Origin: Paenilisteria portnoyi
GTDB taxonomy: Bacteria; Bacillota; Bacilli; Lactobacillales; Listeriaceae
DNA length: 64,000 nt
Assembly (NCBI RefSeq): GCF_014322795.1
Contig: NZ_JAASTT010000015.1
Coordinates: 21,297-85,296 of the forward strand
Reading direction: 5' to 3'
The notes under the pieces: model-generated
Seen by the model: the letters and a program-made list of their open reading frames with translations, nothing else
What the model was told of the DNA's origin: nothing
The model's database searches: none
Shown: positions 40,606 through 49,431 of the stretch, in pieces
Layout: the number at the start of each line of letters is the position of its first letter
Numbering within the stretch: the first letter of the stretch is position 1
Position numbers and translations under genes: made by a program

Positions 40606-40959
40606 ATGAAAAAAGCATATCGAATAAAAAAAGATGATGAGTTTCAACGCGTATTTAAAAAAGGGAAGTCGTTTGCGAATCGCCAATTTGTCGTTTACAT
40701 ATTAAAAAGGGAAGATTTGGCGCATTTTCGAATTGGACTTTCTGTGAGTAAAAAAATTGGAAACGCTGTCGTACGTAATCGTGTTAAACGATGTATTAGG
40801 CAATCCTTTCATGAGCTGAATGAGCAAATTGATTCAGGTTATGACTATATTATCATCGCCAGGAAACCGGCGGCCAATATGGATTTTCATGAGATTAAGA
40901 AAAGTTTGATGCATGTTTTGAAGCTTTCAAGAGTTTTGAAGCAGCCTCAGAAAAAGTAG
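40606..40959 (+). CDS. rnpA: ribonuclease P protein component
   Basis: 117 residues with the RNase P protein signature: [19 protein letters not shown] near the start, then [21 protein letters not shown], whose RNR helix binds the RNA subunit, and [18 protein letters not shown]. It helps the catalytic RNA to trim tRNA 5' ends. The start ATG follows AGATGGAGAT. It lies between rpmH and yidC in the conserved order. Confidence 0.97.
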   Translation: MKKAYRIKKDDEFQRVFKKGKSFANRQFVVYILKREDLAHFRIGLSVSKKIGNAVVRNRVKRCIRQSFHELNEQIDSGYDYIIIARKPAANMDFHEIKKSLMHVLKLSRVLKQPQKK

Positions 40960-41001
40960 TTTCATGGAAAGAATACAGGCGGAGAGTGGAGGTAGCACTA
41001 T

Positions 41002-41865
41002 TTGAAGAAGAAAATGCAATTGAAGAAGAAGTTGCTCTTAGTGGGGTTGATGGTTGGACTTATGGCTGTTTTAGCGGGCTGTGGCGTGTCAACATCACCG
41101 ATCACATCTGAGTCTACAGGATTTTGGAGCCATTACATTGTCTATCCATTATCAGAAGTAATTATTTGGTTTGCGAATCTATTTGGTGGCAACTACGCTA
41201 TGGGGATTATCATGACAACTGTTGTGATTCGACTGCTTATTATGCCATTAATGATTAAACAACTGAAGAGCCAAAAAGCAATGACAGCGATGCAACCACA
41301 AATTAAAGAACTACAAGAAAAGTACAAGTCAAAAGATAACGAGACAAAACAAAAATTACAACAAGAAACAATGCGTTTATACCAAGAAAACAATGCGAAT
41401 CCAATGATGGGTTGTTTACCGTTATTAATTCAAATGCCGATTCTACTTGGATTCTACCAAGCGATTAGTCGGACCGCGGAGATCAAGACGCAAGATTTCT
41501 TGTGGATGACACTCGGCGATAAAGATCCATATTTCATTTTGCCAATTTTAGCAGCATTGACGACGTTTATTTCATCTAAATTGTCGATGATGGGGCAAAC
41601 GCAGCAAAATAAATCGATGAACATGATTATTTACTTCATGCCGTTGATGATCCTATTTGCAGGTATCAGTTTGCCGTCAGCACTAGCGCTTTACTGGGTT
41701 GTCGGAAACATATTTACGATTTTCCAAACAATGTTAATTAATAATCCATTCAAGGCTAAACGCGAGGCTGCGGCTTTGGAAGAGGCTAAGAAGGAAGAAG
41801 AAAGACTTAAAAAGAAAGCAGCGACAATGTCTGCATCGAAAAAGGGAGGTAAGAAAAGAAAGTGA
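41002..41865 (+). CDS. yidC: membrane protein insertase YidC/SpoIIIJ (lipoprotein)
   Basis: 287 residues starting at TTG after GGAGG. The N-terminus is basic, followed by a lipoprotein signal with lipobox LAGC (Cys about residue 27). Five hydrophobic segments follow, with the conserved insertase core TTVVIRLLIMPLMIKQLKSQ, containing the essential Arg of the hydrophilic groove, and MGCLPLLIQMPILLGFYQAI. The tail is strongly basic (KKKAATMSASKKGGKKRK), as expected for ribosome contact. It inserts small membrane proteins with or without Sec. The stop overlaps the jag start (GTGA). Confidence 0.96.
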   Translation: MKKKMQLKKKLLLVGLMVGLMAVLAGCGVSTSPITSESTGFWSHYIVYPLSEVIIWFANLFGGNYAMGIIMTTVVIRLLIMPLMIKQLKSQKAMTAMQPQIKELQEKYKSKDNETKQKLQQETMRLYQENNANPMMGCLPLLIQMPILLGFYQAISRTAEIKTQDFLWMTLGDKDPYFILPILAALTTFISSKLSMMGQTQQNKSMNMIIYFMPLMILFAGISLPSALALYWVVGNIFTIFQTMLINNPFKAKREAAALEEAKKEEERLKKKAATMSASKKGGKKRK

Positions 41866-42482
41866 GAGATATAACTGCGCAAGGCCAAACCGTTGAAGAA
41901 GCAATTCAAAACGCGTTGAAGGACTTAGGCACAACGCGGGAAAAAGTAGACGTGGAAATCATGGACGCTGGTAAAAAAGGTATTTTCGGGATTGGTTCAA
42001 GGCTCGCTATGGTCAAGGTCATTGAGAAGCATAACCAAATCGAAACGGCCGTCCAGTACGTGATGGATGTGGCTACAAAAATGGGGGCTGAGGTCTCTGT
42101 TGATGTCTCTGAAAAAGGTAAGGAAGTCAGCATTCAAGTGTCAGGAAACAATCTAGGCTTGCTGATTGGAAAACATGGTCAAACGTTAAACGCGTTGCAA
42201 TATTTGACGCAACTGATCGCAAACAAAGATACGACGCAGTTCAAAAATGTTGTCGTGAACGTCGGCGATTATCGCGAACGCCGTGATGAAACACTGACTT
42301 TATTGGCTAAAAAAATGGCGGATAAAACAGTGAAAACGCGTCGAGTTGTTCATTTGGAGCCAATGCCTTCGTTTGAACGGAAGATCATTCATGCGATTTT
42401 GAGCGAAGATAAGCGTGTGGAAACACATTCGGAAGGTCGCGAACCATATCGTTATATTGTGATTAAGCCTGTAAAAGGGTGA
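41862..42482 (+). CDS. jag: RNA-binding protein Jag/KhpB
   Basis: 206 residues beginning with GTG inside the end of yidC. Three parts: the Jag_N domain (TAQGQTVEEAIQNALKDLG, then DAGKKGIFGIGSRLA), a KH domain with GLLIGKHGQTLNALQYL, and a C-terminal R3H domain (MPSFERKIIHAILSEDKRVE, then EGREPYRYIVI). KhpB partners with KhpA in RNA binding and affects cell division and elongation in streptococci. It completes rpmH-rnpA-yidC-jag. In relatives mnmE often comes next, but here a terminator, a parS site and the RNA-repair genes follow. Confidence 0.95.
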   Translation: MRDITAQGQTVEEAIQNALKDLGTTREKVDVEIMDAGKKGIFGIGSRLAMVKVIEKHNQIETAVQYVMDVATKMGAEVSVDVSEKGKEVSIQVSGNNLGLLIGKHGQTLNALQYLTQLIANKDTTQFKNVVVNVGDYRERRDETLTLLAKKMADKTVKTRRVVHLEPMPSFERKIIHAILSEDKRVETHSEGREPYRYIVIKPVKG

Positions 42483-42485
42483 AAA

Positions 42486-42530
42486 AAAAGAAGCTTCTCC
42501 GAGAAAAAGATCGGAAAAGCTTCTTTTTTT
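42486..42530. terminator. jag terminator (works both ways)
   Basis: AAAGAAGCTT and AAGCTTCTTT arms with an inner TCCG/CGGA stem, and A/T runs on both sides, between the convergent jag and pnkp genes. Confidence 0.9.
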
Positions 42531-42531
42531 G

Positions 42532-42547
42532 TGTTTCACGTGAAACA
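42532..42547. promoter_or_regulatory. parS site (perfect)
   Basis: Exact TGTTTCACGTGAAACA between jag and pnkp, 2.2 kb from the oriC box array. Confidence 0.95.
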
Positions 42548-42548
42548 C

Positions 42549-45098
42549 TTATAATCGCGGATCAATGTCGCGTTCTTTCTCAACTTCGAACAACAGGTTT
42601 GCTGCAGTTTCATTGAACTGCTGATTTGTCGGTGAGATTTCTGTCCATTTTGTTGCTAGTAATTTGGAACCAAGAGACCATTCGTTAATGGAGGTTCGGA
42701 GCTTCTTATTGATGCTTTTTTGCTTGATTAGTTTGTTGAATTTGTGCGGGAATTGGAAGTCGTACCCGTAAATAATAGACAGGTAGTCCATATTTCGAAC
42801 TTTCATGTAAGGCGCGATGTGTGGACTTAGTTTTTCTGGTTTTATCACGATACCTTCCATTTTGTTTGTGGTTGTGATGGTTGAAAAATATTGCTCGGCG
42901 ATGGTGAGATAATCGGGATTTGTGAGATCAAGCAATACGAAAGTGTCATCATTTAGAAAGCTATACATTTCCGAGGTCGGCCATGCAGGGATTTGCTCGG
43001 TCCCGTCTTGATAGATTATTTTTAGTAAGGAAAAGGCTTTGTAATCAAGATCGGATTCTGCTGCGTAAATGTCTAGTTGCTGTTTGTAAGTGTTTAGAGC
43101 TTCTTTGTGCTGCGCTAAATCTGTGTGTGTTTGCTTGATTTGGTGCAGGGGTTTGTAGTTTTGATAGAGTCGCGAGCTATATTTTTCGTTTAATTGCTTT
43201 TTCGTGAGTTGGGTTTGATCGGTTTCAAAATCCGTTGCATCGTATTCGGTGATGAGTTGATCTAGACTTTCATCAAAACCATGTTTTTGCAAAAAGGCTA
43301 GCTCGGTTTCCAGCGCAGTTTGGATCGGCTGGAATTGTTTATCGATGAGTTCTTTGCCGAGTGCTTGCCAAGGAAGGAGTTCGCCATCTAGAATGAGCAT
43401 TTGAATTTTGTTTTTTTCCATGTATTCTGCAAAACGGCTATGCAAGGCTTGATAAATTGGTGACAAGTCAATATGAGTTATTTTGAAGCCATTTCGACTC
43501 ACCGCGAAACTGTGTTTTGTATTTTTATGCAAGTAGATGTTGCAGCGCGATCCCATATATTTTGGCTGTAGAACAACATGAGAAATACCTTTTTCGGCAA
43601 AATAGTGTAGCCCTTTTTCTAAGGATTCTAGATTGTTTGTTGCTAGGTCTTTTGGTGCGGGTGACATGGTTCCAGAGATGAAGTTGATTTTGTTTTCGCC
43701 GATATAGTGTAATCTTCTCAAGGATTCCGTATCGAGCTCGGAAATCTGAACGGTGTGTTCGCGTTTGAATAGCGTTGGAAGTTCTCCAGCGAGTTGCTGA
43801 TTTTCTGACCGAACGGATTTGAAAAGGGGTTTTCGATATTTTAAGGTGACGGCTGTCAATTCGTTACCGTGAGCGCATCCAGTATCTAGATGTAGCTTGT
43901 TTTTTATGCGAAATGCTTGTTTTGCCGCTACATGTCCGAATATATGGTATGGATAATTATTCACGGCTTCTTTTTCTAAAAAGGCTAACTGTTCTTGAAC
44001 GGGTCTTGTTCGATCTAGGTGGAAGTTTCGTTGATGTCGCATGGAGTTTCCGTCAAGTTTGCCGATATATTTATTTTGGCATGGCGAATGAGTAACATAA
44101 AAGGATGCTGTTTCTTCGCCAATATAGCGATAAAAGGGTTTTGCTAAGTGGAAAAGTTGTTCGAATTTCGCAAATAGCTCGGGATCCGCGACAAGATCTG
44201 GAATCGAGTCAAAATAGTTATCAACAATTTCTTGGTTTGCTCCTTTAATTTCACCCAAAATGTATTTATGAACAAAGTTTTCATGGTTTCCGAGTACAAA
44301 TAGGAAATATTGCTGATTTTCGTATAGAAATTCAGTAATTTCGCGCGTATTTTTTCCTTTATCAATCCAATCGCCGACAAGAATGATTTTATGGGGGCTG
44401 TAGGTGATTATATTATTCTCAATTTTGCAACCCAGTTTGTGTAGAAGTGATTTTAGTTCGCTCGTACATTCGTGAACATCACCAATCATCGTGTAGGTCT
44501 CGTTTGTTGGAAGGAGTGTGTCGCAGAATTGTGCTTTGTTCTGGATGTTGATTGTATAGTCCGTGAAATTTTTAGCTCTGATCCGGTGAATTTGATGGTA
44601 TTGTTCGCGTGCGATATTAGGTAGAATTTCTTTTTTTAGACGGGTAACATGCTTAGAAATCAGCTTTTTGGAGCGCTCGCTGGCATAATAATCATCACGA
44701 TCACGATAGTCAAAAAGGATAACTTCAACATTATAATTGTTGTTTTTAGCTGTTTCCCGAACTTTTTCACGGAAATCAGCGGTTAGTCCGGTTGTGTCTA
44801 AAACTACAAATTCGGCATTGATTGGGAATTTTGTGACCATATCTAGCTTATTGAATAAGAGTTCGAATGTTTGATCACTGGCTTCCAGCATAATTTGGGC
44901 ATATTTATCGTAATCGTGACCGAGGATTTCTTGGCGAATCGTGTCGGATGATAAATATTGAACGTTTGCTTGGAAATTCTTGTCGGCTTCGGAAAATTGA
45001 AGTTGAGGTATCAACGTTTCTTGCGCGAAGGTAGATTTTCCGCATTCTGTTGGGCCGACAAGCAGGAAAATGGTGTGTAGTTGTGTATTTAGCTCCAT
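42549..45098 (-). CDS. pnkp: polynucleotide kinase-phosphatase-ligase Pnkp
   Basis: 849 residues with the three-part bacterial RNA-repair architecture. The kinase has a P-loop GPTECGKST at residues 15-23. The metallophosphatase has IGDVHE (206-210), GDWIDKG (242-248), GNHE (270-273) and FGH (387-389). The C-terminal adenylyltransferase has its nucleotidyl lysine in QPKYMGSR (K513). Pnkp heals and seals RNA cut by ribotoxins such as those that cleave tRNA anticodons. Sealing needs Hen1, which is encoded immediately upstream: the pnkp ribosome site AAGGAGG lies in the last hen1 codons. Transcribed toward oriC, against the fork. The family is patchy in Firmicutes, which suggests transfer. Confidence 0.93.
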   Translation of the reverse strand: MELNTQLHTIFLLVGPTECGKSTFAQETLIPQLQFSEADKNFQANVQYLSSDTIRQEILGHDYDKYAQIMLEASDQTFELLFNKLDMVTKFPINAEFVVLDTTGLTADFREKVRETAKNNNYNVEVILFDYRDRDDYYASERSKKLISKHVTRLKKEILPNIAREQYHQIHRIRAKNFTDYTINIQNKAQFCDTLLPTNETYTMIGDVHECTSELKSLLHKLGCKIENNIITYSPHKIILVGDWIDKGKNTREITEFLYENQQYFLFVLGNHENFVHKYILGEIKGANQEIVDNYFDSIPDLVADPELFAKFEQLFHLAKPFYRYIGEETASFYVTHSPCQNKYIGKLDGNSMRHQRNFHLDRTRPVQEQLAFLEKEAVNNYPYHIFGHVAAKQAFRIKNKLHLDTGCAHGNELTAVTLKYRKPLFKSVRSENQQLAGELPTLFKREHTVQISELDTESLRRLHYIGENKINFISGTMSPAPKDLATNNLESLEKGLHYFAEKGISHVVLQPKYMGSRCNIYLHKNTKHSFAVSRNGFKITHIDLSPIYQALHSRFAEYMEKNKIQMLILDGELLPWQALGKELIDKQFQPIQTALETELAFLQKHGFDESLDQLITEYDATDFETDQTQLTKKQLNEKYSSRLYQNYKPLHQIKQTHTDLAQHKEALNTYKQQLDIYAAESDLDYKAFSLLKIIYQDGTEQIPAWPTSEMYSFLNDDTFVLLDLTNPDYLTIAEQYFSTITTTNKMEGIVIKPEKLSPHIAPYMKVRNMDYLSIIYGYDFQFPHKFNKLIKQKSINKKLRTSINEWSLGSKLLATKWTEISPTNQQFNETAANLLFEVEKERDIDPRL

Positions 45099-45099
45099 A

Positions 45100-46359
45100 T
45101 TATACCTCCTTCTTTCGTAAAATAGCGCCTTGTGTGGTATGAATTCCGTTTACGGCATCACCAATCGCATGGAATTCAATCGTGACCGTTTTTTCGTCAA
45201 CAATTTCTGTTAACCAGGTCTGGAATTCTGTAGTACTCATTTCCCAATCATGGTCGTCATGTCGGAAGCCTTCCAAACCGTAAAACGTGTTGAACTCACT
45301 GTTTGGCGTCGTGATAATAAATGTATCAAAATTAATATGCTGTATGATTTTTTGAATGAGCTTTTTCGCCATATTCGTAGGCATGTGTTCGATAACTTCC
45401 GTTAGAATCACGTCGACCTTCTCAGCAGGGCTATTTTCTAAGAATAATTCCAGTGAAGAGTAAGTGATAATATTGTCGAGATCTTTCTTCGCGGCCTTCT
45501 TGTTTGTAATGAGTAGCATCTCGGGATCAATATCAATCGCATAATAATCGAGCTTTGTTTTCTCAGCAAAAGGGATGGCGTAAAAACCTTCACCGCAACC
45601 GATGTCCACAATGACTTTGTCGAAAGCGAGCTGACCAGCAATGAAATTTCGTCTTTGAAGGGCAGTGCCGCCGAAATCAAATTGGATATCATAGCGATTC
45701 GTTGTTTCTAATTCTGACTTGAACTGATTAAATGATTTACGCGTTGTTAGGAAATTGTGCGCGAAAAGATTACGAATATAGAACGGTGGATCGGTTATTT
45801 GGATGCTTTTAATGTATTTTCGCAGCAAATCATCGGTTATGTCTAGGTGTTCTTGACTGAAACCAGCGAAAAATAGGCAAAATAGGTTTGAAATATGGAT
45901 TAAATCGTAGAGACTAGACTTGGTGGAAATCGTTACGGCCCAGTTTTTATCGGAAAGATGCTCCACTTCAAAGGTATAGTCTGGCATGTATTTTTGAAAA
46001 AATTCGACGTAGTGAATCCGGCGAATGTAGAGCATATTAATATGAAATTGATGTGTAAAGCCGGACAAATCACGCGAGTCGGGTTCCTTTAATGAAAAGA
46101 ACTCGCCAAGAGCATTTAATGGAAAAACATTTGAATTATAACGAGATAGATTCAGGTATTCAAAATTTTCCTCACGATATTTTTTATAGGATACTTCATT
46201 ATCTGCATCTTTGAAATAAATGTTATAGGTATCGGGCGCGGAATACCAACCATGTGCGATGCCTTTGCGCATTTGCCGGAGTATCATGCCTGATTCGGGA
46301 TTCTTCTTAATAAGGAAAGAAAAATCAGGATTAGTCGATGTTACTTGAATAATTGCCAT
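45100..46359 (-). CDS. hen1: 3'-terminal RNA ribose 2'-O-methyltransferase Hen1
   Basis: 419 residues. The N-terminal ~240 residues (MAIIQVTSTNPDFSFLIKKN and on) form the bacterial Hen1 N-domain needed to activate the Pnkp ligase. The C-terminal methyltransferase has the SAM motif VDIGCGEGFY (251-260), the metal-binding EVIEH (321-325) and RHDDHDWEMSTTEF (366-379, two His ligands). It methylates the 2'-OH at the 3' end of damaged RNA before Pnkp joins the break, which protects the repaired site from a second cut. First gene of the hen1-pnkp pair. A parS site and a structured repeat are just upstream. Confidence 0.93.
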   Translation of the reverse strand: MAIIQVTSTNPDFSFLIKKNPESGMILRQMRKGIAHGWYSAPDTYNIYFKDADNEVSYKKYREENFEYLNLSRYNSNVFPLNALGEFFSLKEPDSRDLSGFTHQFHINMLYIRRIHYVEFFQKYMPDYTFEVEHLSDKNWAVTISTKSSLYDLIHISNLFCLFFAGFSQEHLDITDDLLRKYIKSIQITDPPFYIRNLFAHNFLTTRKSFNQFKSELETTNRYDIQFDFGGTALQRRNFIAGQLAFDKVIVDIGCGEGFYAIPFAEKTKLDYYAIDIDPEMLLITNKKAAKKDLDNIITYSSLELFLENSPAEKVDVILTEVIEHMPTNMAKKLIQKIIQHINFDTFIITTPNSEFNTFYGLEGFRHDDHDWEMSTTEFQTWLTEIVDEKTVTIEFHAIGDAVNGIHTTQGAILRKKEV

Positions 46360-46387
46360 GTTATTGCTCCTTTACTGTAGATTAAGA

Positions 46388-46403
46388 TGTTTCACGTGAA
46401 ACA
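46388..46403. promoter_or_regulatory. parS site (perfect)
   Basis: Exact TGTTTCACGTGAAACA; the palindrome extends two more bases on each side (GA...TC). It is upstream of hen1 and touches copy 2 of the structured repeat. Confidence 0.95.
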
Positions 46404-46404
46404 T

Positions 46405-46566
46405 CTCAGCGTGCCTGTAATCCTTTACGTTAAAAGTTCCGTTCCAGTGCTCTTCTACACTGCGTTTCGCATGACTTCTCACATGGTCGGGGATGATACT
46501 CCCTCCCTATTTTCAGTCAACATACTCGCTTTTGCATAGAAACTAAGCATTTGTCGACACGCTGAG
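46405..46566. repeat. structured repeat, copy 2 (inverted)
   Basis: A 162-base element whose reverse strand begins CTCAGCGTGTCGACAAATGC and ends CACGCTGAG. It shares GCAAAAGCGAGTA and GGAACGGAACTTTTAACG with copy 1 at 31359-31483, in the same order, while the middle differs in sequence and length. It lies between hen1 and the aquaporin gene in a 440-base region (46360-46799) with no gene of its own. Confidence 0.75.
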
Positions 46567-46799
46567 GTTTAGCGGAATGTCATGTAAAGCGTTATTTCTA
46601 AAGTCTTACATGATTTTTTGCCAAACTTTAGCATTGTTAGAAATATATTATACAACCTAACGTTAAGGTAAGCGCTTCTATTTGTCAATACCGTGAATTT
46701 TGTGTTCAATGTGCAAAATATTACATAAATAAAGGTTTACAATTTCATGATTTAGAGGTATATATAATAAGTATGCAATTTTCAAAAGGAGGAGAACAC

Positions 46800-47465
46800 A
46801 TGAGTAAGAAATTATTTGCTGAATTCATCGGGACTTTTGTTTTGGTATTATTCGGTACAGGTACTGCTGTTTTAGGCGGTGGAATTGAAGGAATTGGAAC
46901 GCTTGGAATTGCGATGGCATTTGGTTTGTCAATCGTTGCGATGGCGTACAGCATTGGGACTATTTCTGGATGTCACGTGAATCCAGCTGTTTCCGTTGCG
47001 ATGTTTTTAAACAAGAGAATTTCAGGTGGGGAGTTAGTAGGATACGTTGTGGCGCAAGTGGCTGGTGCGATTGTTGGTACGGTTACATTGCTTTCATTCT
47101 TAAATCTTTCTGACATGTCTACTAAAAGCTTAGGTCAAAATGGATTTGGTAATATCGGTGCGGGCGGCGCATTCTTGGTAGAAGCAATTTTAACTTTCGT
47201 ATTTGTTTTAGTTATTATCGTCGTTACTGGTAAAAAAGGAAATCCTGCTTTTGCTGGTCTAGTTATTGGTTTGACTTTAGTTTTAATTCACTTACTAGGC
47301 ATTCCGTTGACAGGAACTTCTGTTAACCCGGCTCGTAGTATCGGTCCAGCTCTATTTGCTGGCGGTGAAGCTTTATCTCAATTGTGGGTGTTCATTGTTG
47401 CGCCTATCGTTGGTGGTTTAGTAGCTGCGATTGTTGGTAAATTTGCTATGGATAGCGAAAAATAA
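46800..47465 (+). CDS. aquaporin (AqpZ-like MIP channel)
   Basis: 221 residues with six hydrophobic segments and the two half-helix signatures: HVNPAVS (about residues 62-68) and SVNPARS (about residues 179-185). The start MSKKLFAEFIGTFVLVLFGT is typical of the MIP family. The short loops and the overall look favour a water channel (AqpZ) over the glycerol facilitator, but selectivity residues were not modelled. ATG follows AAAGGAGGAG. It is monocistronic, with its own terminator, in the cytoplasmic membrane. Confidence 0.93.
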   Translation: MSKKLFAEFIGTFVLVLFGTGTAVLGGGIEGIGTLGIAMAFGLSIVAMAYSIGTISGCHVNPAVSVAMFLNKRISGGELVGYVVAQVAGAIVGTVTLLSFLNLSDMSTKSLGQNGFGNIGAGGAFLVEAILTFVFVLVIIVVTGKKGNPAFAGLVIGLTLVLIHLLGIPLTGTSVNPARSIGPALFAGGEALSQLWVFIVAPIVGGLVAAIVGKFAMDSEK

Positions 47466-47478
47466 GAAGTATTTCCGA

Positions 47479-47518
47479 GATATGATGGTGGCGATTTGCT
47501 GTCATCGTATCTTTTTTT
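47479..47518 (+). terminator. aquaporin gene terminator
   Basis: GATATGATG/CATCGTATC hairpin followed by seven T, just after the stop codon. Confidence 0.8.
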
Positions 47519-47527
47519 ATGATATAG

Positions 47528-47539
47528 TTGTCATGACAA
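47528..47539. promoter_or_regulatory. palindromic operator for the MarR gene
   Basis: TTGTCATGACAA, a perfect 12-base palindrome 26 bases before the MarR-family start codon and overlapping the likely promoter. MarR proteins usually bind such sites in their own promoters. Assignment inferred. Confidence 0.6.
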
Positions 47540-47564
47540 TCATTTTAAAAAGAGGTGAATTGGG

Positions 47565-47987
47565 ATGCGAGATTTTTATGATAATGTGACTTTTCGAACG
47601 AATGTGGTGGCGAGGAAGGCGAGTCTTGGGTTGCAGCATGGGTTGGAGCGGTTTGATGTGACGCCAGAGCAGTGGTCGGTTTTGAATGTGGTCGATCAAA
47701 AAGCACCGATTTCACAGCGTCATGTGGCGGAGTTGGTGGAGAAGGATGCGCCGACCGTGAATCGAATTATGGAAGTGCTCGTTCGGAAAAATTTGCTTGA
47801 AAAAGTGATAGATAAGAAGGATCGACGGATTACATTGTTGTCGTTATCTATGGAAGGAAAGCAGAAAGTGCAACTGATTCGGAATGTGGTGGAGGAAACG
47901 TGCTCGCATTTTTACCTGGGAATATCGGATGCAGAACTTGGCATGTATTTAGATGTTTTGGTGCGGATTGAAAATAATTTAGAGTGA
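47565..47987 (+). CDS. MarR-family transcriptional regulator
   Basis: 140 residues with the MarR winged helix: LERFDVTPEQWSVLNVVDQK, then ISQRHVAELVEKDAPTVNRIMEVL as the recognition region and the wing KVIDKKDRRITLLSLS. Dimer of the MarR fold, probably a repressor released by a small ligand. The stop codon overlaps the start of an MFS gene (GTGA), so it should control that transporter. A perfect palindrome lies just upstream as a candidate operator. ATG follows AAAGAGGTG. Confidence 0.9.
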   Translation: MRDFYDNVTFRTNVVARKASLGLQHGLERFDVTPEQWSVLNVVDQKAPISQRHVAELVEKDAPTVNRIMEVLVRKNLLEKVIDKKDRRITLLSLSMEGKQKVQLIRNVVEETCSHFYLGISDAELGMYLDVLVRIENNLE

Positions 47988-49147
47988 GAAGGGATTTTTT
48001 GAAGGCGAAGTTGTGGACGAAAGATTATGTGATATTGTTGATTTCGAGTTTGTTTTTGTATATTGGATTCCAGATTTTCATGCCAACTTTACCGGCGCAA
48101 ATTATTAAATTAGGCGGGACGGAAACCCAGGCGAGTTTGGCGGTGGGCTTATTTTCGTTGGTAGCTTTGTTTATGCGAGTTATTGCAGGCGGGCTAAATG
48201 ATCGTTTTGGTGCGAAAATCATGATTTTGGTAGGCTTTTTTGTATTGATTGCGGTTACGGTGAATTTTTATTGGTCAACGGTTGTGTCGGCGTTACTTGT
48301 GTTGCGTTTATTTCATGGTGTTGGCTGGGGAATCACGACGACTTCGATTGCGACGGGGGTTTCGACGCTCGTGCCACCGAATCGGACGGGGGAAGGTATC
48401 GGTTTTTATGGATTGACGACGGCGCTCGGGATGTCGCTAGCACCGATTATCGCGATTATTTTGATGAACCAGTTTTCGTTTAATTTTCTGATTGGGTTCT
48501 CGATTGTGTTGATGGTTTTGGTTTTTCTATTGGTGACACGGTTGAAAATGCCGAAACAGGAAATTGTCGTGAAGCATAAGATGCAGTTGTTTGACAAAGG
48601 GGCGTTGTTGCCGGCGCTATTATGCATGTTGATGGCTTTTCCGTTGGGCGGAATTCAGACGTTTATGATGATTTACGGATTGGAATTACATGTGCGGATG
48701 GTCTGGATTTTCTTTGTTGGGCAGGCGATTATGGTCTTGGTGAGTCGTGTTTTTGCGGGACGATTGTATGATTTGAAGGGACATCGGGTGGTCATTCTGC
48801 CGGGAATCGTGCTGATGGGAATCGGATTGTGGCTCTTATCACTGGCGACGGGAGCTTGGGGTTTATTTGGAGCTTCGTTGTTCTTCGGGCTCGGATACGG
48901 AATGGTGCAGCCTTCTTTGCAAGCCTTGGCGGTGGATCGTGCGGCTCCTGACAAAAAGGGAATTGCAAATGGGACGTTTTTGTCGGGGATGGATGTCGGG
49001 ATGGCGCTTGGGAGTTTTGGATTGAGCTTTATCGCGGCGCATTATAATTATGCGATGATGTATCGTTGGTCGATTGTTACGCTAGTGATTTTTCTGATGA
49101 TTTATTTACTTGTTTTTCGGACGAAGCGATTATTACCCGGGAAATAA
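47984..49147 (+). CDS. MFS transporter next to MarR regulator
   Basis: 387 residues with about twelve hydrophobic segments and a motif-A loop GGLNDRFGAKIM (about residues 67-78), with its counterpart AGRLYDLKGHRVV in the second half. DHA1-type drug or sugar efflux layout. The GTG at 47984 overlaps the marR stop; a TTG at 47999 with AGAAGGG before it is an equally good start. Substrate unknown, but being an operon partner of MarR suggests a drug or aromatic compound exporter. A near-perfect Noc site overlaps its stop codon. Confidence 0.88.
   Translation: MRRDFLKAKLWTKDYVILLISSLFLYIGFQIFMPTLPAQIIKLGGTETQASLAVGLFSLVALFMRVIAGGLNDRFGAKIMILVGFFVLIAVTVNFYWSTVVSALLVLRLFHGVGWGITTTSIATGVSTLVPPNRTGEGIGFYGLTTALGMSLAPIIAIILMNQFSFNFLIGFSIVLMVLVFLLVTRLKMPKQEIVVKHKMQLFDKGALLPALLCMLMAFPLGGIQTFMMIYGLELHVRMVWIFFVGQAIMVLVSRVFAGRLYDLKGHRVVILPGIVLMGIGLWLLSLATGAWGLFGASLFFGLGYGMVQPSLQALAVDRAAPDKKGIANGTFLSGMDVGMALGSFGLSFIAAHYNYAMMYRWSIVTLVIFLMIYLLVFRTKRLLPGK
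49132..49145. promoter_or_regulatory. Noc-binding site (one mismatch)
   Basis: ATTACCCGGGAAAT differs by one base from the Noc consensus ATTTCCCGGGAAAT. It overlaps the MFS stop codon. Confidence 0.65.
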
Positions 49148-49195
49148 TATGCTAGATTTCTATAAAAGATCCATCATTATTTGGCTGTATACTAA

Positions 49196-49295
49196 TTTTG
49201 AAAAAATGGACAGGAAAGCCAGATGACCATTGATGCAAGGCTTCTTCGATGGAGACAGCTTTATTTTCGTTACGTAAGAAAATAGTTGGCGAATA
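49196..49295. mobile_element. remnant of an IS30-family element
   Basis: About 65 bases here closely match 8850-8912 inside the IS30 transposase gene (shared GATGCAA and CTTCGATGGAGACAGCTTT, among others). A second short block with TAAGAAAATAG matches near 9345. Most of the element is deleted. It marks an old insertion next to the decayed toxin locus. Confidence 0.7.
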
Positions 49296-49431
49296 AACGC
49301 ATAGTATCAACAGCGCAATCGTTTACAAAAAACTCGGAATATGTTACCGTTTTATAGTAGAAGCCCTACAGTTCATGTATGGCTTATTTTAGAGAGAACA
49401 CGATTGTTATGACATAAGCGGGAGGTGTAAG

